Assembly (NCBI GenBank): GCA_013399115.1 | Contig: VXAA01005181.1 | Span: 1-64,000 of the forward strand | DNA from: Anseranas semipalmata | Lineage: Eukaryota; Chordata; Aves; Anseriformes; Anseranatidae | DNA: 64,000 nt | Direction of reading: 5' to 3' | Shown: in pieces, positions 13,885 to 25,879 of the stretch | How the letters are laid out: each line of letters begins with the position of its first letter | Position numbering within the stretch: the first letter of the stretch is position 1 | The notes under the pieces: generated by a model | What the model saw: the letters and a program-made list of their open reading frames with translations, nothing else | Told to the model about the DNA's origin: nothing | Databases searched by the model: none | Translations under genes and position numbers: made by a program

Positions 13885-14886
13885 CTCTCTTCTGCCTCCT
13901 TATCTTCACAATCTTTTCTTTTCTGTTTTTATTACTATACCTTCCCTCTGCTTATTATTCTACATCCCTATAAGTTTTGGTACCACTAGAGTGATGCTGT
14001 TTGGAATAGTTTTATAGGAAACATATATATTAATATTTGTAAATTTATAAATAAATGTATATATATACATAAATATAAAAAATATAAATATAAATATAAA
14101 ACATAAAAAATTATAAATATCAGCCAGAGTCACCAATTGCAACAGTTTTAATAGAGAACGCAACAATGAACTTTATGGGACAAAAGTCCATGATTCCTCC
14201 TGTCCTGGAGAAATATTGACACTTCAGAAAAATCAAGTTATTGAGAAGTGCTATAAGAATAAACTATTGGCCTACCTATGATATTTTTGAGCTGGGAGAG
14301 ATCTCCATTGATATTTCAGTGTGGAACAGCCCATGGTTAATTATGTTTTTATATCAGTGGTTAATTGAAGAACTGTCCCTCTCTGACAAGACATTGTGTG
14401 AGTCTTAAACAAGTACAGAAAATTAAAAGTTAACATCTCTTAGGCTAGAAGTAATAATTTAAAAACATTAATTTATATGTATATATGTGTATATATATGT
14501 GTGTATAGATGTATATATACATACGTACATATTTATTTATTTATTTATTTATTATTTTAAGTCTCTCATGGAACTCTGCTAGCTTTTAAAGGAGAATAAC
14601 GAGATATTTGGTTTGCATCCCACTTTGTCAGGTACTGCCTTGTCTGTCTACAGGCACTCTAAACACAAACCAGTAGTTTGGCATTATAGCTGTCTCCAGA
14701 TAGCTTTATTGGCAATATAAGATGTGATCTTTAAATAAAGCATTATCTTAACATTATTTCCTCTCTATCTTAATGGATCTAAATTTCCTTAAAATGTCTG
14801 TAAGTTGTTATCCCTCTGTCTCTAAAAGCCAAATTTGTTATATGAGATACAATTATTCTACTTTTTCTTTCTTTTTTTCCTTCCTT
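13885..14886. repeat. Tandem 1,002-bp repeat, copy 1
   Basis: This copy matches 14888-15889 base for base at a constant offset of 1003, as far as I could compare. It contains AT-rich sequence with ATATAT, TATGTA and (TTTA)n microsatellites and no gene. The same small frames occur in both copies (minus 13960-14166 and 14963-15169), which shows that they match. A single n separates the copies, so a false duplication during gap closing is more likely than a recent biological duplication. Confidence 0.95.
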
Positions 14887-14887
14887 N
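14887..14887. other. Single n at the junction of two identical repeats
   Basis: The undetermined base lies exactly between the two 1,002-bp copies and inside a pyrimidine-rich stretch. This is what a scaffold join between overlapping contig ends would leave. Confidence 0.9.
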
Positions 14888-15889
14888 CTCTCTTCTGCCT
14901 CCTTATCTTCACAATCTTTTCTTTTCTGTTTTTATTACTATACCTTCCCTCTGCTTATTATTCTACATCCCTATAAGTTTTGGTACCACTAGAGTGATGC
15001 TGTTTGGAATAGTTTTATAGGAAACATATATATTAATATTTGTAAATTTATAAATAAATGTATATATATACATAAATATAAAAAATATAAATATAAATAT
15101 AAAACATAAAAAATTATAAATATCAGCCAGAGTCACCAATTGCAACAGTTTTAATAGAGAACGCAACAATGAACTTTATGGGACAAAAGTCCATGATTCC
15201 TCCTGTCCTGGAGAAATATTGACACTTCAGAAAAATCAAGTTATTGAGAAGTGCTATAAGAATAAACTATTGGCCTACCTATGATATTTTTGAGCTGGGA
15301 GAGATCTCCATTGATATTTCAGTGTGGAACAGCCCATGGTTAATTATGTTTTTATATCAGTGGTTAATTGAAGAACTGTCCCTCTCTGACAAGACATTGT
15401 GTGAGTCTTAAACAAGTACAGAAAATTAAAAGTTAACATCTCTTAGGCTAGAAGTAATAATTTAAAAACATTAATTTATATGTATATATGTGTATATATA
15501 TGTGTGTATAGATGTATATATACATACGTACATATTTATTTATTTATTTATTTATTATTTTAAGTCTCTCATGGAACTCTGCTAGCTTTTAAAGGAGAAT
15601 AACGAGATATTTGGTTTGCATCCCACTTTGTCAGGTACTGCCTTGTCTGTCTACAGGCACTCTAAACACAAACCAGTAGTTTGGCATTATAGCTGTCTCC
15701 AGATAGCTTTATTGGCAATATAAGATGTGATCTTTAAATAAAGCATTATCTTAACATTATTTCCTCTCTATCTTAATGGATCTAAATTTCCTTAAAATGT
15801 CTGTAAGTTGTTATCCCTCTGTCTCTAAAAGCCAAATTTGTTATATGAGATACAATTATTCTACTTTTTCTTTCTTTTTTTCCTTCCTT
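14888..15889. repeat. Tandem 1,002-bp repeat, copy 2
   Basis: Second copy of the segment at 13885-14886. It runs from the CTCTCTTCTGCC start to the TTCCTTCCTT pyrimidine run, and then enters new sequence at 15890 (GGCAAACATTCC). In copy 1 the same pyrimidine run leads into the n instead. This copy is contiguous with the GC-richer island that follows. Confidence 0.95.
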
Positions 15890-16221
15890 GGCAAACATTC
15901 CCTCTCTGCAGCAGTACTGTCCTCCTTCTGCCCAAAGAAGGAGAGGGAAGACTTTCTGGCCTCCTGAAGTGATTTTTCTGGCTTCACCAGGACTGTGACG
16001 GTGACAGTGACCACAAGTACAATGATTTCTCCCTGTAATGGATCTGCTTTCAGAACAACAGGAACTTCTGGCACTGACAACTCCAGATGTCTCAGCACTT
16101 TGTTTGGGGGGGTTATGGCTGACGACCCACACCCAAGGGCTCTGAGCACACCCTTCTTCACTAGCACAAACACTGCATCTCCCCACGTCGTTTTTCTGCT
16201 GTCCTCCAAAGAGCCAGCCAC
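15856..16221 (-). other. Unidentified coding-like island, possible exon or gene fragment
   Basis: A GC-richer island (about 15890-16260) lies in an AT-rich setting. On the minus strand one frame is open for about 121 codons. It runs from just after an in-frame TGA at about 16222-16224 into the pyrimidine tract and stops near 15856. The predicted peptide is of mixed composition, not low complexity. It contains a hydrophobic stretch (around GEIIVLVVTVTVTVLV, roughly residues 70-86) and ends in a Lys-rich tail read from the microsatellite. A second minus-strand frame (to 16243) is also open and Cys/Ser-rich, and the plus strand is open over about 90 codons (15970-16237). I do not recognise the product. 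It could be an exon, a decayed gene fragment or a chance open stretch in GC-rich DNA. No ATG starts the first frame, so a splice acceptor would be needed. Confidence 0.3.
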
Positions 16222-16261
16222 TCAGCTGCTCGTGTGAATGCACAGCCAGATCACTTCAGAA

Positions 16262-17241
16262 GTGTGACCTATAGTACTAGAAAAGAAGAACTGTTGACAC
16301 TATGTGCTTTTTACTCCTCTTTCACACTAAAACAACAGGAGTGTTACTGTATCAATTTAAACAGGCTTGCCTCAATTTCACCAGTCTAAATAAGGAGAAA
16401 TCAGAACTTTAAATTTCCCTGTGTCTGTCTGTGGCACAATAAGGACATACTTCTTCAGAAGCTGGACTTCTGAGCAAAATATCAAAATCCAGAGCTCAGC
16501 CACGAGGAGCTGGAAATCATGTAACACAGAATCAGTAGAGCTTACAGTAGTTTACACTGCATTTTCAGATACCATATCTTGGGATGGATGTTTTATTCCT
16601 CTTGTCTACAGGTAACCATTGCTGTTAAGTACAATCATCAAAAGCCATTGTCATAGGGTGAAAAAAAGAAGTAACTTACTATGGTATGTAGGCATGTAAG
16701 GCTACAGGTAGTTCTGGTAGACAAATGCCATGTAGCATGGTGAAGCTGATCTTGGCTCCGATATTTTCATTCAATGGAAGCTGACCTGGAGTCATATAAT
16801 CTTGGGTTATCTATCTTCATTTCTCAGCAAATGAATTGTGTGTGTGTTTCTATTTTATGAAGTAATGGATTATCATAGGATGTTAGACATTTTGAATTCG
16901 TTTCATGAATGAGCAGTTCATGGCTGCAATGAGGCTCAAATTGAAAAGCTAAAAGGGTTTGAAGTTATGCAGGCAACTCCTACCTCAACTAGAGCAGACC
17001 AGGAATGCTTTAAGAGCATCAAAAATCTAGCCCCATGATTTTTTAATGCACTAACTTTTTATTTAATCTTTAAACTCCATGGTGGTCAGAGATTGCTATT
17101 CTGTCATCTGGAGTGATATTTCACTGTATTTCATATTTGTATCTGCCCAAATACTTATAGACAACTGCAGAATGTTTTCCCTATTATTGTTCAGCTAAGA
17201 TACACGTTCCTTATTTCCAACTTCATATATTAAGTTTTTGG
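16262..17241. other. Unassigned DNA, no gene recognised
   Basis: Ordinary AT-rich sequence between the GC-richer island and the polypyrimidine tract. A 64-codon frame at 16421-16615 shows no motif. Confidence 0.6.
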
Positions 17242-17530
17242 CTTCTCTGTCTTTCTTTCTTTTTTCTTCCTTTTTTTCTTCGTTTCTTTTTCCTTTTCTT
17301 CTTTCTTCTTTTTTCTTTTTCCTTTTACTTTTTTCTCTTTTCTTTTTTCTTTTTTCTCTTTTCTTTTTTCTCTTTTCTTTTTTCTTTTTTCTTTTTTCTT
17401 TTTTCTTTTTTCTTTTTTCTTTTTTCTTTTTTCTTTTTTCTTTTTGTCTTTTTCTCCTTTTCTCTCTTTTTCTTTTTTTCTCATTTTCTCTTTTTCTCAT
17501 TTTCTCATTTTCTCTTTCTTTCTTTCCTTT
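17242..17530 (+). repeat. Long polypyrimidine microsatellite (CTTTTTT)n
   Basis: About 290 bases of almost pure pyrimidine on the plus strand. They change from mixed CTTT and TTCC units into a regular C-T6 array at about 17365-17445, then into CTCATTTT units. Mirror symmetry makes it a triplex candidate. The Lys/Arg/Glu-rich frames on the minus strand and Phe/Ser/Leu-rich frames on the plus strand are artefacts of the repeat. Confidence 0.93.
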
Positions 17531-20500
17531 AAATCTAAAAAAATCTAAATTATCTACTTGTTTTAAGTAATGTAATAAAATAATAATACTGTAGTGTTCA
17601 TTGTAAGGGTTGATTTTTTTTATTTTTTATTTTTAAATTTGACAGGTAAGACCAATATAATTTTTTCCATGATGTTCAATAGAATTTTTAGAATTTGATA
17701 ACAAGTCCAATTACAGTATCTTCCATGGTGACGATGGAATATTGAAAATCATTAATTTTAATCTACTATAATCTATGATATTACCTTAATAATCACAATA
17801 CAGAAAATAAGTGGTTATCTTTTCTTGCATACTGACATTAGCAGAATTCTCTACTCAGTGCTCTAAACAATTTACTTAAACAGTTATTTCTGATGCTCTG
17901 AATAATACATGGAAATAGAGAATGTTTCCAACAACACTCAGCAAACACTTTTTGCATGATGGCATGCAAGCACTGGAACGAGCTAATATTGATGCTATCA
18001 GCTGCCCACTATTGCTAAAATGGGCTTCATTGCCTGTGAAGAAAGAAAGATGACGAAACCTGAACAAAAATGACAACAAAAAATCATGAACATACAAAGA
18101 CTTGAGATGTGCTAGACTGTAACTGCTCTCTTTCCATCATCTGTTTTTTTTTTCTTCTCTTCACTTAGAAAACTATTAGTAATTTTCTGATACTACAAGG
18201 GCTAGTTATAACTGTTGAACAAGGGCTCTGTGGGAAGAATGCATTATAGATAAAACCCTCATCACACCGCTCAAATTCCCATTTTCACCTGATCATGTGA
18301 TATTCACCCACAGCTTGTAAACAATGTGTTTCTTTGCTGTGTGAAGGAGACTCAGAATCAGCATGAGCCTGTCAAAATTAGTTTTTCCTTGCTCAATTTT
18401 AAAGCACAGTGCTTTAGAAAGTGTGAGAGAGACCCTGCCTAGGTAAGGTTTAACAGGTCGTGTTTAGAAAGGTAAGAAGAGAAGAAAAAGCTAACAAGGG
18501 CTTGCAGATGAGAAGATAGAGGAATATAAGTGAATAAAATGGAAGAATAAAAACAACAGATCTTAGAAGTTGTAGAGAGACAAAATATTTCATCTGTCCT
18601 TAACCTAGATATTGTTTAATTTATTTTACAGTCTAGGAAACTAATATTCATCTCCTCTTATTTCACAGAAAGACAGGAAGACTTGGACAGTTAAATAAAG
18701 AAATTTCCAAGTATATACATGCAATTTTTAAAACTCAACATGTAGCATGATTTCTGCCACTAATATTTATTTTAAATATATTTTTTGTTCATAAAACTCA
18801 AACCGTGGACTTTGGGAGGTATTCTGCTTGGTGTGGAACTTGTAGACCATGTGCTAATGGGATGGGACCTGTACATTAATATCTAGGAACTAGAACTATC
18901 TGAAATGCTTTTCCAACGTTTCAGAGGAATTTCTTCTATAAATCTTTTGATTTTTGATCAACAGCTTTATCAACTTTATAATTAACAGTGGAATGAAGCC
19001 ACATTGAAGTTATAACACACAAATTTTCAATGTTAAATGCATATGAAAAGTATACAGAGAGATATCGGTATCAACATAATTTAAATATATATATATATAT
19101 TAAATTTTCTTTAATAAGGAAATTGTTATTGGCTTAAAAATTACCATTACAGACAATGGAGAAATTTTATTCAAAAAGAACAGTAAAGAATGCATCCTGA
19201 ATGGGAAGAAAGCTAAGTTCCACTACTAAGAGTCAGAGATGTCTTGATATAATATTTACATATAACAAAAATATGTTCTTTGGATACTATTATTAAAATG
19301 ACATATTCCTGGGTTCTGTAACTATTAGTAAATAAAATAATAGATTAACAAGGCATTCTATCTTGTTGGCAACGAGTTGAAATAACGCTAAGCTTCATGC
19401 CTGGAAACTGAATAGACTCTAGTACAAAATTTATTGTCATGTAGGACACTTGTACTTTGATTACTTGCCTTTCTTTATAGATTTGATGTCTATTATTACA
19501 TTTTAAATGTCTGTATGTCACAGAGATTTATTTGGAAGCTCTTACTGCTTTAATTTGTGTCAAAACAGTGTAAGTTTAAGGGACCACTAGAAAATCCAAT
19601 GACATACTGCAACAAAAGACTACCTCCTAAAAAGGTGTTTGAACTACCATATACTGATGTTGATGGCTCATAAAGAAACAAACAAACCTGTCTTAAATTT
19701 TATGATAGGAGGAGGTGGGGGGGAGAATTCTGTTGCATTCCTACAAAATATAACAATCACATAACTCTTCAATTATCCATAAAGAAAATGATTTATTCCA
19801 GTATGATTTTAATCTTTATTTTAGCTTTCAGTAAACAGTGTATGTAGTAGGATAACTGCATTCTTGAGTAAGTATAATACGGATCTGAGAATATGAGCAT
19901 TTCAGCTCACATTAGCATACCAGAGCTAAATACTAAGAAACTGTAACAGGAAGGATTTTTAAGTGAACTTTTTCTCCCAAACCCATATTTCCAGAGTTAT
20001 ACTTGAAGGAAGAAATATTGGATTTTCAATGTTATGTGCTGATCCATACATATGTCTTAAGACTTTTCAGTTGTCTGATATTGTCACTTGACTGAGAAGC
20101 AGACATACAAGTCAAACATCCATGGTTTTGCTGTTAAAGTTCCTGTATTTTCTGAGTTGACTAGAAGAAATGCCCACTAAAACATAACCTGAAACCAAGC
20201 TGAAAAGGAAATCTTAGAAATGAAGATGACTAGCAAACTAGATGGAGCTCTCTACTCTTATTAAGATGAAAACTTTCAGCATTCCCATGACCAACTCAAT
20301 CAGTAAAAAGAAAAAAAAAATGAAGGAAACCCAACAAGAATATTGACAAGGTAAAGCTTAACCAAGAGAATGAGAAACTGAAATTAGAGAACCTAGCTAT
20401 AGTGTGAAGTGCCCATTCCATGTGGACTCCAGACGTGTAAGAATTGTTCTGACATGTTTTTATTTTGCAATAAGATGTTTCTTGAAAGAAACAATTAACA

Positions 20501-21458
20501 ATGGCATATCACTCAAAAGGCTTGGATGGATTGCTTACTATCCTTTATTCTCTTTTGTGTGAGTAAAACAAATCATCACAATTTATAAAAGGCAGAAGGT
20601 GTGAGAGTCTGCAGCACCTTCTACAATATCTCACTCAACAATTTCTTATCTTGGAGAAGAGCAAGACAAACAAACCCAGTAGTCATAGTCAGAAAATCTC
20701 CAACACTAGATTATTGTTCCACTTATTTCTTTGTGTTGCTCAATTCATTGATTATTTTTTTTCTGCTCCACCTGACTCAGTTGAGAGTGCCCATTTGCAA
20801 CTCACTACTGAATGAAGCAAAGTGAACCCAGGGATGAAGGACAACGGATCAGGAAACTTTTGAGGATTTATCACACTGGTAAAGATGCTTACCTTGTTGT
20901 TTATGGGAATTAATTGTCCAGAATATGCTGGGAGAAGGAGTTCAGGAAATAAGCTGAAGCCATGACAGTGCGAGCACTTTTTGGAAGCATTTGCCTCCCT
21001 CATACTGTCCATGTGATGGCACTGTAAGGGCTGAGATATACGGTAGTGGTCATGGCATGTGTGGTTTTTCCACACTGTAATGAGTTCTTGGATTTCTGCA
21101 AAGAGAAACTGTAGATCCAGAATCGCAATCTACCAGATGCCTACCTTAGGCTTGCAGAGGGCTTGCATCCAAGGAGTGCATTCAAATATAGATATATCCA
21201 AAACTGGAGGCTTTATCAGTACTGAGGAAAGCATTATTATTACAGAATGTCATTTCAGTATCAATGCTATATTGATAGCAGCAAGTACATGCTCTCTACA
21301 TGTTCATTATTTTGTATTACCTAAGTCTGTGTTGGTTAGGCCAAATATCCGTTAAATACAGGGATGGTTATAATTTCTTCACTCTAAGCCTCTTTCAGTT
21401 GCACCAAATTCCAATTAATGAGTCAGGGCATTGGAAATGTATGTGAGCAGTGACCAAC
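17531..21458. other. Unassigned AT-rich DNA, no gene recognised
   Basis: Nearly 4 kb without a recognised element. It includes a short (AT)n run at about 19084-19100. Frames at 17876-18097 (minus), 20601-20825 (plus), 20752-21075 (minus) and 21059-21355 (plus) are short and motif-free. No promoter or CpG island is visible. Confidence 0.6.
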
Positions 21459-21717
21459 TGTCCTGGTTTCAGCTGGGATAGAGTTAATTTTCTTCTTAGT
21501 AGCTGGTACAGTGTTGTGTTTTGAATTCACGATGAGAACAATGCTGATAACACACCGATGTTTTAGTAGTTGCAGAGCAGTGCTTACACAGAGCCAAGGA
21601 CTTTTCAGCTTCTCATGCTGCCCTGCCAGTGAGGAGGCTGGGGGTACACAAGGAGCTGGGAGGGGACAGAACCAAGACAGCTGACCCAAACTGGCCAAAG
21701 GGATATTCCTTACCATA

Positions 21718-21725
21718 TGACGTCA
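21718..21725. promoter_or_regulatory. Perfect CRE (TGACGTCA) in the U3-like part of the LTR
   Basis: The palindrome TGACGTCA is the consensus for CREB/ATF factors. It lies 260 bases into the LTR, upstream of the presumed poly(A) signal, which suits an enhancer role. The second LTR copy has a one-base n and a shorter core at the same place (29359-29365). Confidence 0.55.
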
Positions 21726-21894
21726 TGCTGAACAATTAATATGGGGTGGCTAGCTGGGGGGGAGGGGTACCGCTGCTCGGGGACAGGCTAGGCATCGGTC
21801 AGCGGGTGGTGAGCAATTGCATTGTGCATCACTTGTTTTGTACATATTATTATTATTATCATTATTATTATTAACTCCCTTCTTTTTCTTTCCT

Positions 21895-21900
21895 ATTAAA
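21895..21900 (+). promoter_or_regulatory. ATTAAA poly(A) signal in the LTR
   Basis: ATTAAA lies about 120 bases before the LTR 3' end, where the R region of an LTR normally carries its polyadenylation signal. It could still terminate read-through transcripts. The evidence is positional only. Confidence 0.5.
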
Positions 21901-22026
21901 CTGTCTTTATCTCGACCCACGAGTTTTTTTTTCAATTCTCTCCCCCATCCCACTGGGCGAGGGGGAGAGTGAGCGAACGGCTGTGTGGTGCTCAAGCTGC
22001 CTGCTGGGTCAAACCACAACACCAAC

Positions 22027-22600
22027 ATGAACAGAGTGAACAGTGTCACTTAAAGATCACCCTGAATTCTTTTTAAAACCGTGTGCAGAAGCTGTTTATG
22101 TTTTCCCTTTAGTTGAACTTGGTAATTATAAGAAATGGCATTGAAATTTGTAGAAATGCTGATCCTGAACAGAAAAGTTTGTTATGAAATTGTCTTAGCA
22201 AGGATCTTTCAGAAAACAAACTGGGTAAATATGGCAAGCTCACTCCATGAATTCTCCAGCATTTTCCCAGTTGGTGATTCGAGTAGCGCTTTCTGAGGGA
22301 TTCTCCTTCATAGAACAATCTGACTTGTCATCATTATTACTTATCTGTCTTCAAGAAAAAGAAGTTGAGATAGTAAAACAAATAAAATAGAAAGGATGCT
22401 TGAATTATATAAAATTTTTATTTATTTCCTTGGGGACTCACTCAGTTCTACCACTCTGATGATGACTAATGTAGCTGGAGAAAGGAGGTCATTACCACAT
22501 AATGGAGCCTGTTTATTATGTCTCCTGCTATTAGGATGAACTATTTCCTTCAGTAGGTTGCATAGGATTTTTCAAGGGATAGCATTTCTATAGTCCAGCC
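22027..22600. other. Unassigned DNA, no gene recognised
   Basis: AT-rich sequence between the solo LTR and the next pyrimidine tract. A 69-codon minus-strand frame at 22109-22318 shows no motif. Confidence 0.6.
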
Positions 22601-22695
22601 TCTTTTTGTCTTTTTTTTTTCATTTTTCTTCTCTTCTTTTATTTTTTCCTTTCTTTTCTTTCTTTTTCCTTTTTTTTTTTTTTTTTTTTCCTCTT
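22601..22695 (+). repeat. Polypyrimidine tract ending in a long T-run
   Basis: About 95 bases of T with scattered C, ending in a run of roughly 20 T. The Lys-rich frame on the minus strand is an artefact. Confidence 0.9.
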
Positions 22696-22859
22696 GATAA
22701 GGGAAAAACAGCAACCATGATCCAAAGAAACAACTTAAAGCTTGAAAGCTTTTATAAGTGCGTATACTTTCTAATATATCCTGGGAGTTGGTAAGTGTCT
22801 CTAACCATTGGTAGTGAGGGAATTTATCAATTGCATTCATGCTATGGCCATAATAAATT

Positions 22860-23340
22860 TATTCAGGGGTTACCAACAGCAAGGAGCTTAAAAAATATGT
22901 GTGTTAGAGCCAAAAATCCCACAAGTGCTGGTCTGCACTATGGGCCATGTGTTCCACAGATATTGCTCCAAACTGCATACCTAGGGTCTGTCCTGCCTAA
23001 AGGGGAGCAGGGCCCTGGCTACAATCTGCCTTCTATTGCACCTTGTAGTCCTACCATATCAGCAGGCCTAGCAGCTCAGAACTGGGTTGTATTGGGCTGA
23101 GCCACAGGCCCTTCTCTACTTCTGCCTTTGGGGAGTGAGGGGAAGGTGTGAAGGCCCCATACACCCTCCCTATCAGTAAGGTTGAAAGTAGCGAGCCATC
23201 CTCAGACAGCTGCCTCCAAAAGGCAGCACCTCCTTGTTCTACTGGCTCTAAAGTTTACAGAAGCTGGGTCCTGTGTCAGGTCCCAGGATAAGATACCTAA
23301 TAATGAGCAGCAGGATCCACACTTAACCCCACTGAACCTG
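22860..23340. other. GC-richer island without an identified product
   Basis: About 480 bases are clearly richer in G and C than the surroundings, with runs such as GGGGAGCAGGGCCCTGG and GGCCCCATACACCC. Frames are open at 22795-23100 and 23182-23373 on the plus strand, but neither resembles a known protein. It may be an old repeat, a pseudogene fragment or a conserved noncoding element. Confidence 0.35.
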
Positions 23341-25879
23341 AAGAAAGTCATACTGCCTTTGAAAAGTTACTAGTACTTCATTTTGGGTAGTGAGAACAGA
23401 GCATCCATTGAATATTAGGTTAAGCCATGCTGTTGTATTATTAAGCTTGAATAATTAAGGAAACCGTACAGTTGAAAAAGAAAATTTATATCATACAGTG
23501 AAAGGTATTTAAAACAAATTGTTTCCCTGTAAAAATCTAATTGCTATATTTCTGTAAGAGGTTTTCAGATTCATCTGTCCTGCCTTTTCTGATAGAAAAC
23601 ATTCTACTGAAAACCATGTCATGCCAGTTATGTTTGGAAATTGGTATTGTGCAAAAACTTCTTAAGCCTTCTATCCTTAATACTTTCAGGCAGCTGTTCC
23701 TTGATGCAAGTTGGTGTGTGCTGGAAAAATGTGTAATATCTCATGAGAAGAAGAAATTTCTATGGCTGAATTTTGTGGAGTTCATCTATATATTATGAAC
23801 TTATTTATATATAATGAGCTTCTTATGATCCCAGAGGAATTATATCACTAATCCTTTTCACATTTATGATTCTGTTCTTATGCATATTTTGTCTCACCAT
23901 GGTGAACAAGAATTAATTATGCCTTAGTAACAATTAATTCTACCATCCACTGTGCAGTAATAATGAAGTTTGCTCAGCAGCAGCTGCACTTACAAGAATC
24001 GTCAGCACAGGTAAATGAAAGAAGTGATAGGCACAACAGCAAAAACTGTGAGGAAATAGCAAGCAGTCATTAGGTTGAAAGGAGGCAAACTCATTGGGGT
24101 GAAAAAGTAAAGTATTATTTTTTAAAAGGTATACCAGAAACAGAATGAAATCACTTATTTTGGAAGTCAAAATAAGGGACTACAATTAGAGGATTGTCTT
24201 TAGTGTATTGTGGCCAATTGTTCCTCTGAGACCATTGCGAGCTTGATTTACTTGCCTCAATTTCATCCTATGGTTTGAGACTTTCCACCAAAACAAATAA
24301 ACCTGTGTATATCTTACTTCCTCTGGCAAACACATTTCTTCACGGAATTGCTCTGCTAGTACAGGAATGAAATGCAACATCATAGGAGTATAAAAACCTG
24401 GCTTGTGTGTGCAACTTCTGGTTGTGCTAGTGTTATTCACTCTTTACTGCTTTTGGCACAGTTTTTTAGTTGATTTTTGTGCTTTGTGTATTAGCAAGTG
24501 TCCAGTTACAAACCCAATGCTTTTCACTGAAGGAAAAGATAAGTCATATAGGATGAATAAACCGACCTGGGTTTTTAATGACACTTTATAACAATTTAAT
24601 AAGAATATAATTCTTTTTAAATTCTTGAAGTGCTTGAAACTATGTAATACAGAAGGTCCTATCTTCAACATTTTGTCCTGGATACCGAGATAAAGTAAAT
24701 ACTGTTTGTGGCAATATTAGGGAGCACTTCCAACTGCTAGTCATGATTAATCATCACTGAGGTTTGAACCTCTAACGAAGCAATATTTAAATTAAGTGAA
24801 TGCTACCTTGCTCGGAACTATCTACAGAAACCTCTATGGAGTACCAGTTTCTTGTACTTTATATGTTTAAGAATGGTTCAAACAGAGAGTAAGATGGAAG
24901 GAATAAAAAATCAATTTAACAAGAGGGGACATCCTCTTCTACATGCTGTCTAAAAGTGAAGGTTACAGAGCCTGAAGAACTCTATTATCTATTATTAGGC
25001 AGATACAGTCCATCTCACGGAGTATATAGTAGGGGAATATTGTCTACTTATCTCTGTTAAGTAGAAATACAGAATAATCTGAGATTGTAAGGTCTTTCAC
25101 CCACACAGTAGTAATCAAAACCAAAAGCATAAAACAAAGAGAACAGGTATTGCTCTCCACTGTTGATAAAGCAAAAATAGAAAAGATAGTATCTACTCAG
25201 AGGCATTTAAAGAAATAAATTCAGGTGAGAATCATGTTTTTCACTTTGGTTATATTAGAATCTACTCTTAGCTTTCTGTTCTTGCTTATTTCTCATGGTA
25301 AATTGTCACTGTATAAGGAAACATTTCATTTGATTTCTGTCACCCAGAGAATAAGCATAAATTCACATTATATTTTCCTTCTTCTTGAACCCTTGAAGAT
25401 AGAACCTGTCCTTCATGGTTCATCAAACATGTGTCTCACAGCTGTTTCCATAAATACTTCACTACTTGCTGTGCTAGCGAAAACGATCATTTTAACAGAG
25501 TTTTAAAAAATTCTGTACCACATGCCTCCCTTTCTCTAATACTACTGACTGATTTAAGAGTTCACTGAATTAATCTGCAATTTGGATCACAGACTGTTAT
25601 TACAAACTCCTCACCCCTTCATATCAGTTTACTAGAGAGGTTTGTGGATTTGAAATAACAGTGTGAATATAGAAGGTGATCGAGAGAAGATGGAATTGGT
25701 ACTGCATCAAGATAGCTGTGTTAAGTCAGTGGTACAGGAAAAGAATTTCAGGTGGAAGTTACTTTTCTTTTTGTTGGGAAATTAATAGCTTAAAATATTT
25801 TAGATCTCAATGAAACTTTTTCTGACCCAATCTATACAATTAATTAAGACTTATTTTACACTTTCTATGACTGCAAAAC
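23341..25879. other. Unassigned AT-rich DNA, no gene recognised
   Basis: No repeat or gene is recognised. An 84-codon minus-strand frame at 24186-24440 and a 93-codon plus-strand frame at 25225-25506 are the longest, and neither has a motif. Confidence 0.6.

Larger units (their letters stand above)
21459..22021 (+). mobile_element. Solo LTR of an avian-type endogenous retrovirus
   Basis: A 563-base LTR begins TGTCCTGGTTTCAGCTGGG and ends CCACAACA, giving the canonical TG...CA ends. A TGACGTCA motif lies at 21718-21725, a G-rich stretch at about 21755, a (TTA)n-like run at about 21846-21875 and an ATTAAA signal at 21895-21900. It is followed by a CGACCCACGAG segment and a pyrimidine-rich part typical of R/U5. 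No internal retroviral sequence adjoins it on either side, so this is a solo LTR left by recombination between two LTRs. I recognise the opening sequence as a common bird LTR but do not assign a family name. Confidence 0.85.
21454..22026 (+). repeat. 5-bp target-site duplication flanking the LTR
   Basis: CCAAC stands directly before the LTR at 21454-21458 and again directly after it at 22022-22026. A five-base duplication is the footprint of integrase-mediated insertion and agrees with several avian endogenous retrovirus groups. It shows that the element inserted as a unit and was later reduced to one LTR. Confidence 0.75.

Noticed and set aside
13960..14166. A repeated 68-codon frame seen twice as evidence of a duplicated gene
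   Set aside because: The sequence is AT-microsatellite-rich, the frame is low in complexity, and the duplication itself is probably false.
17195..17570. Frames of 84-110 codons on both strands
   Set aside because: They arise from the polypyrimidine tract; there is no non-repetitive domain.
22550..22840. A 96-codon Lys-rich minus-strand frame
   Set aside because: Its bulk comes from the T-rich tract at 22601-22695.
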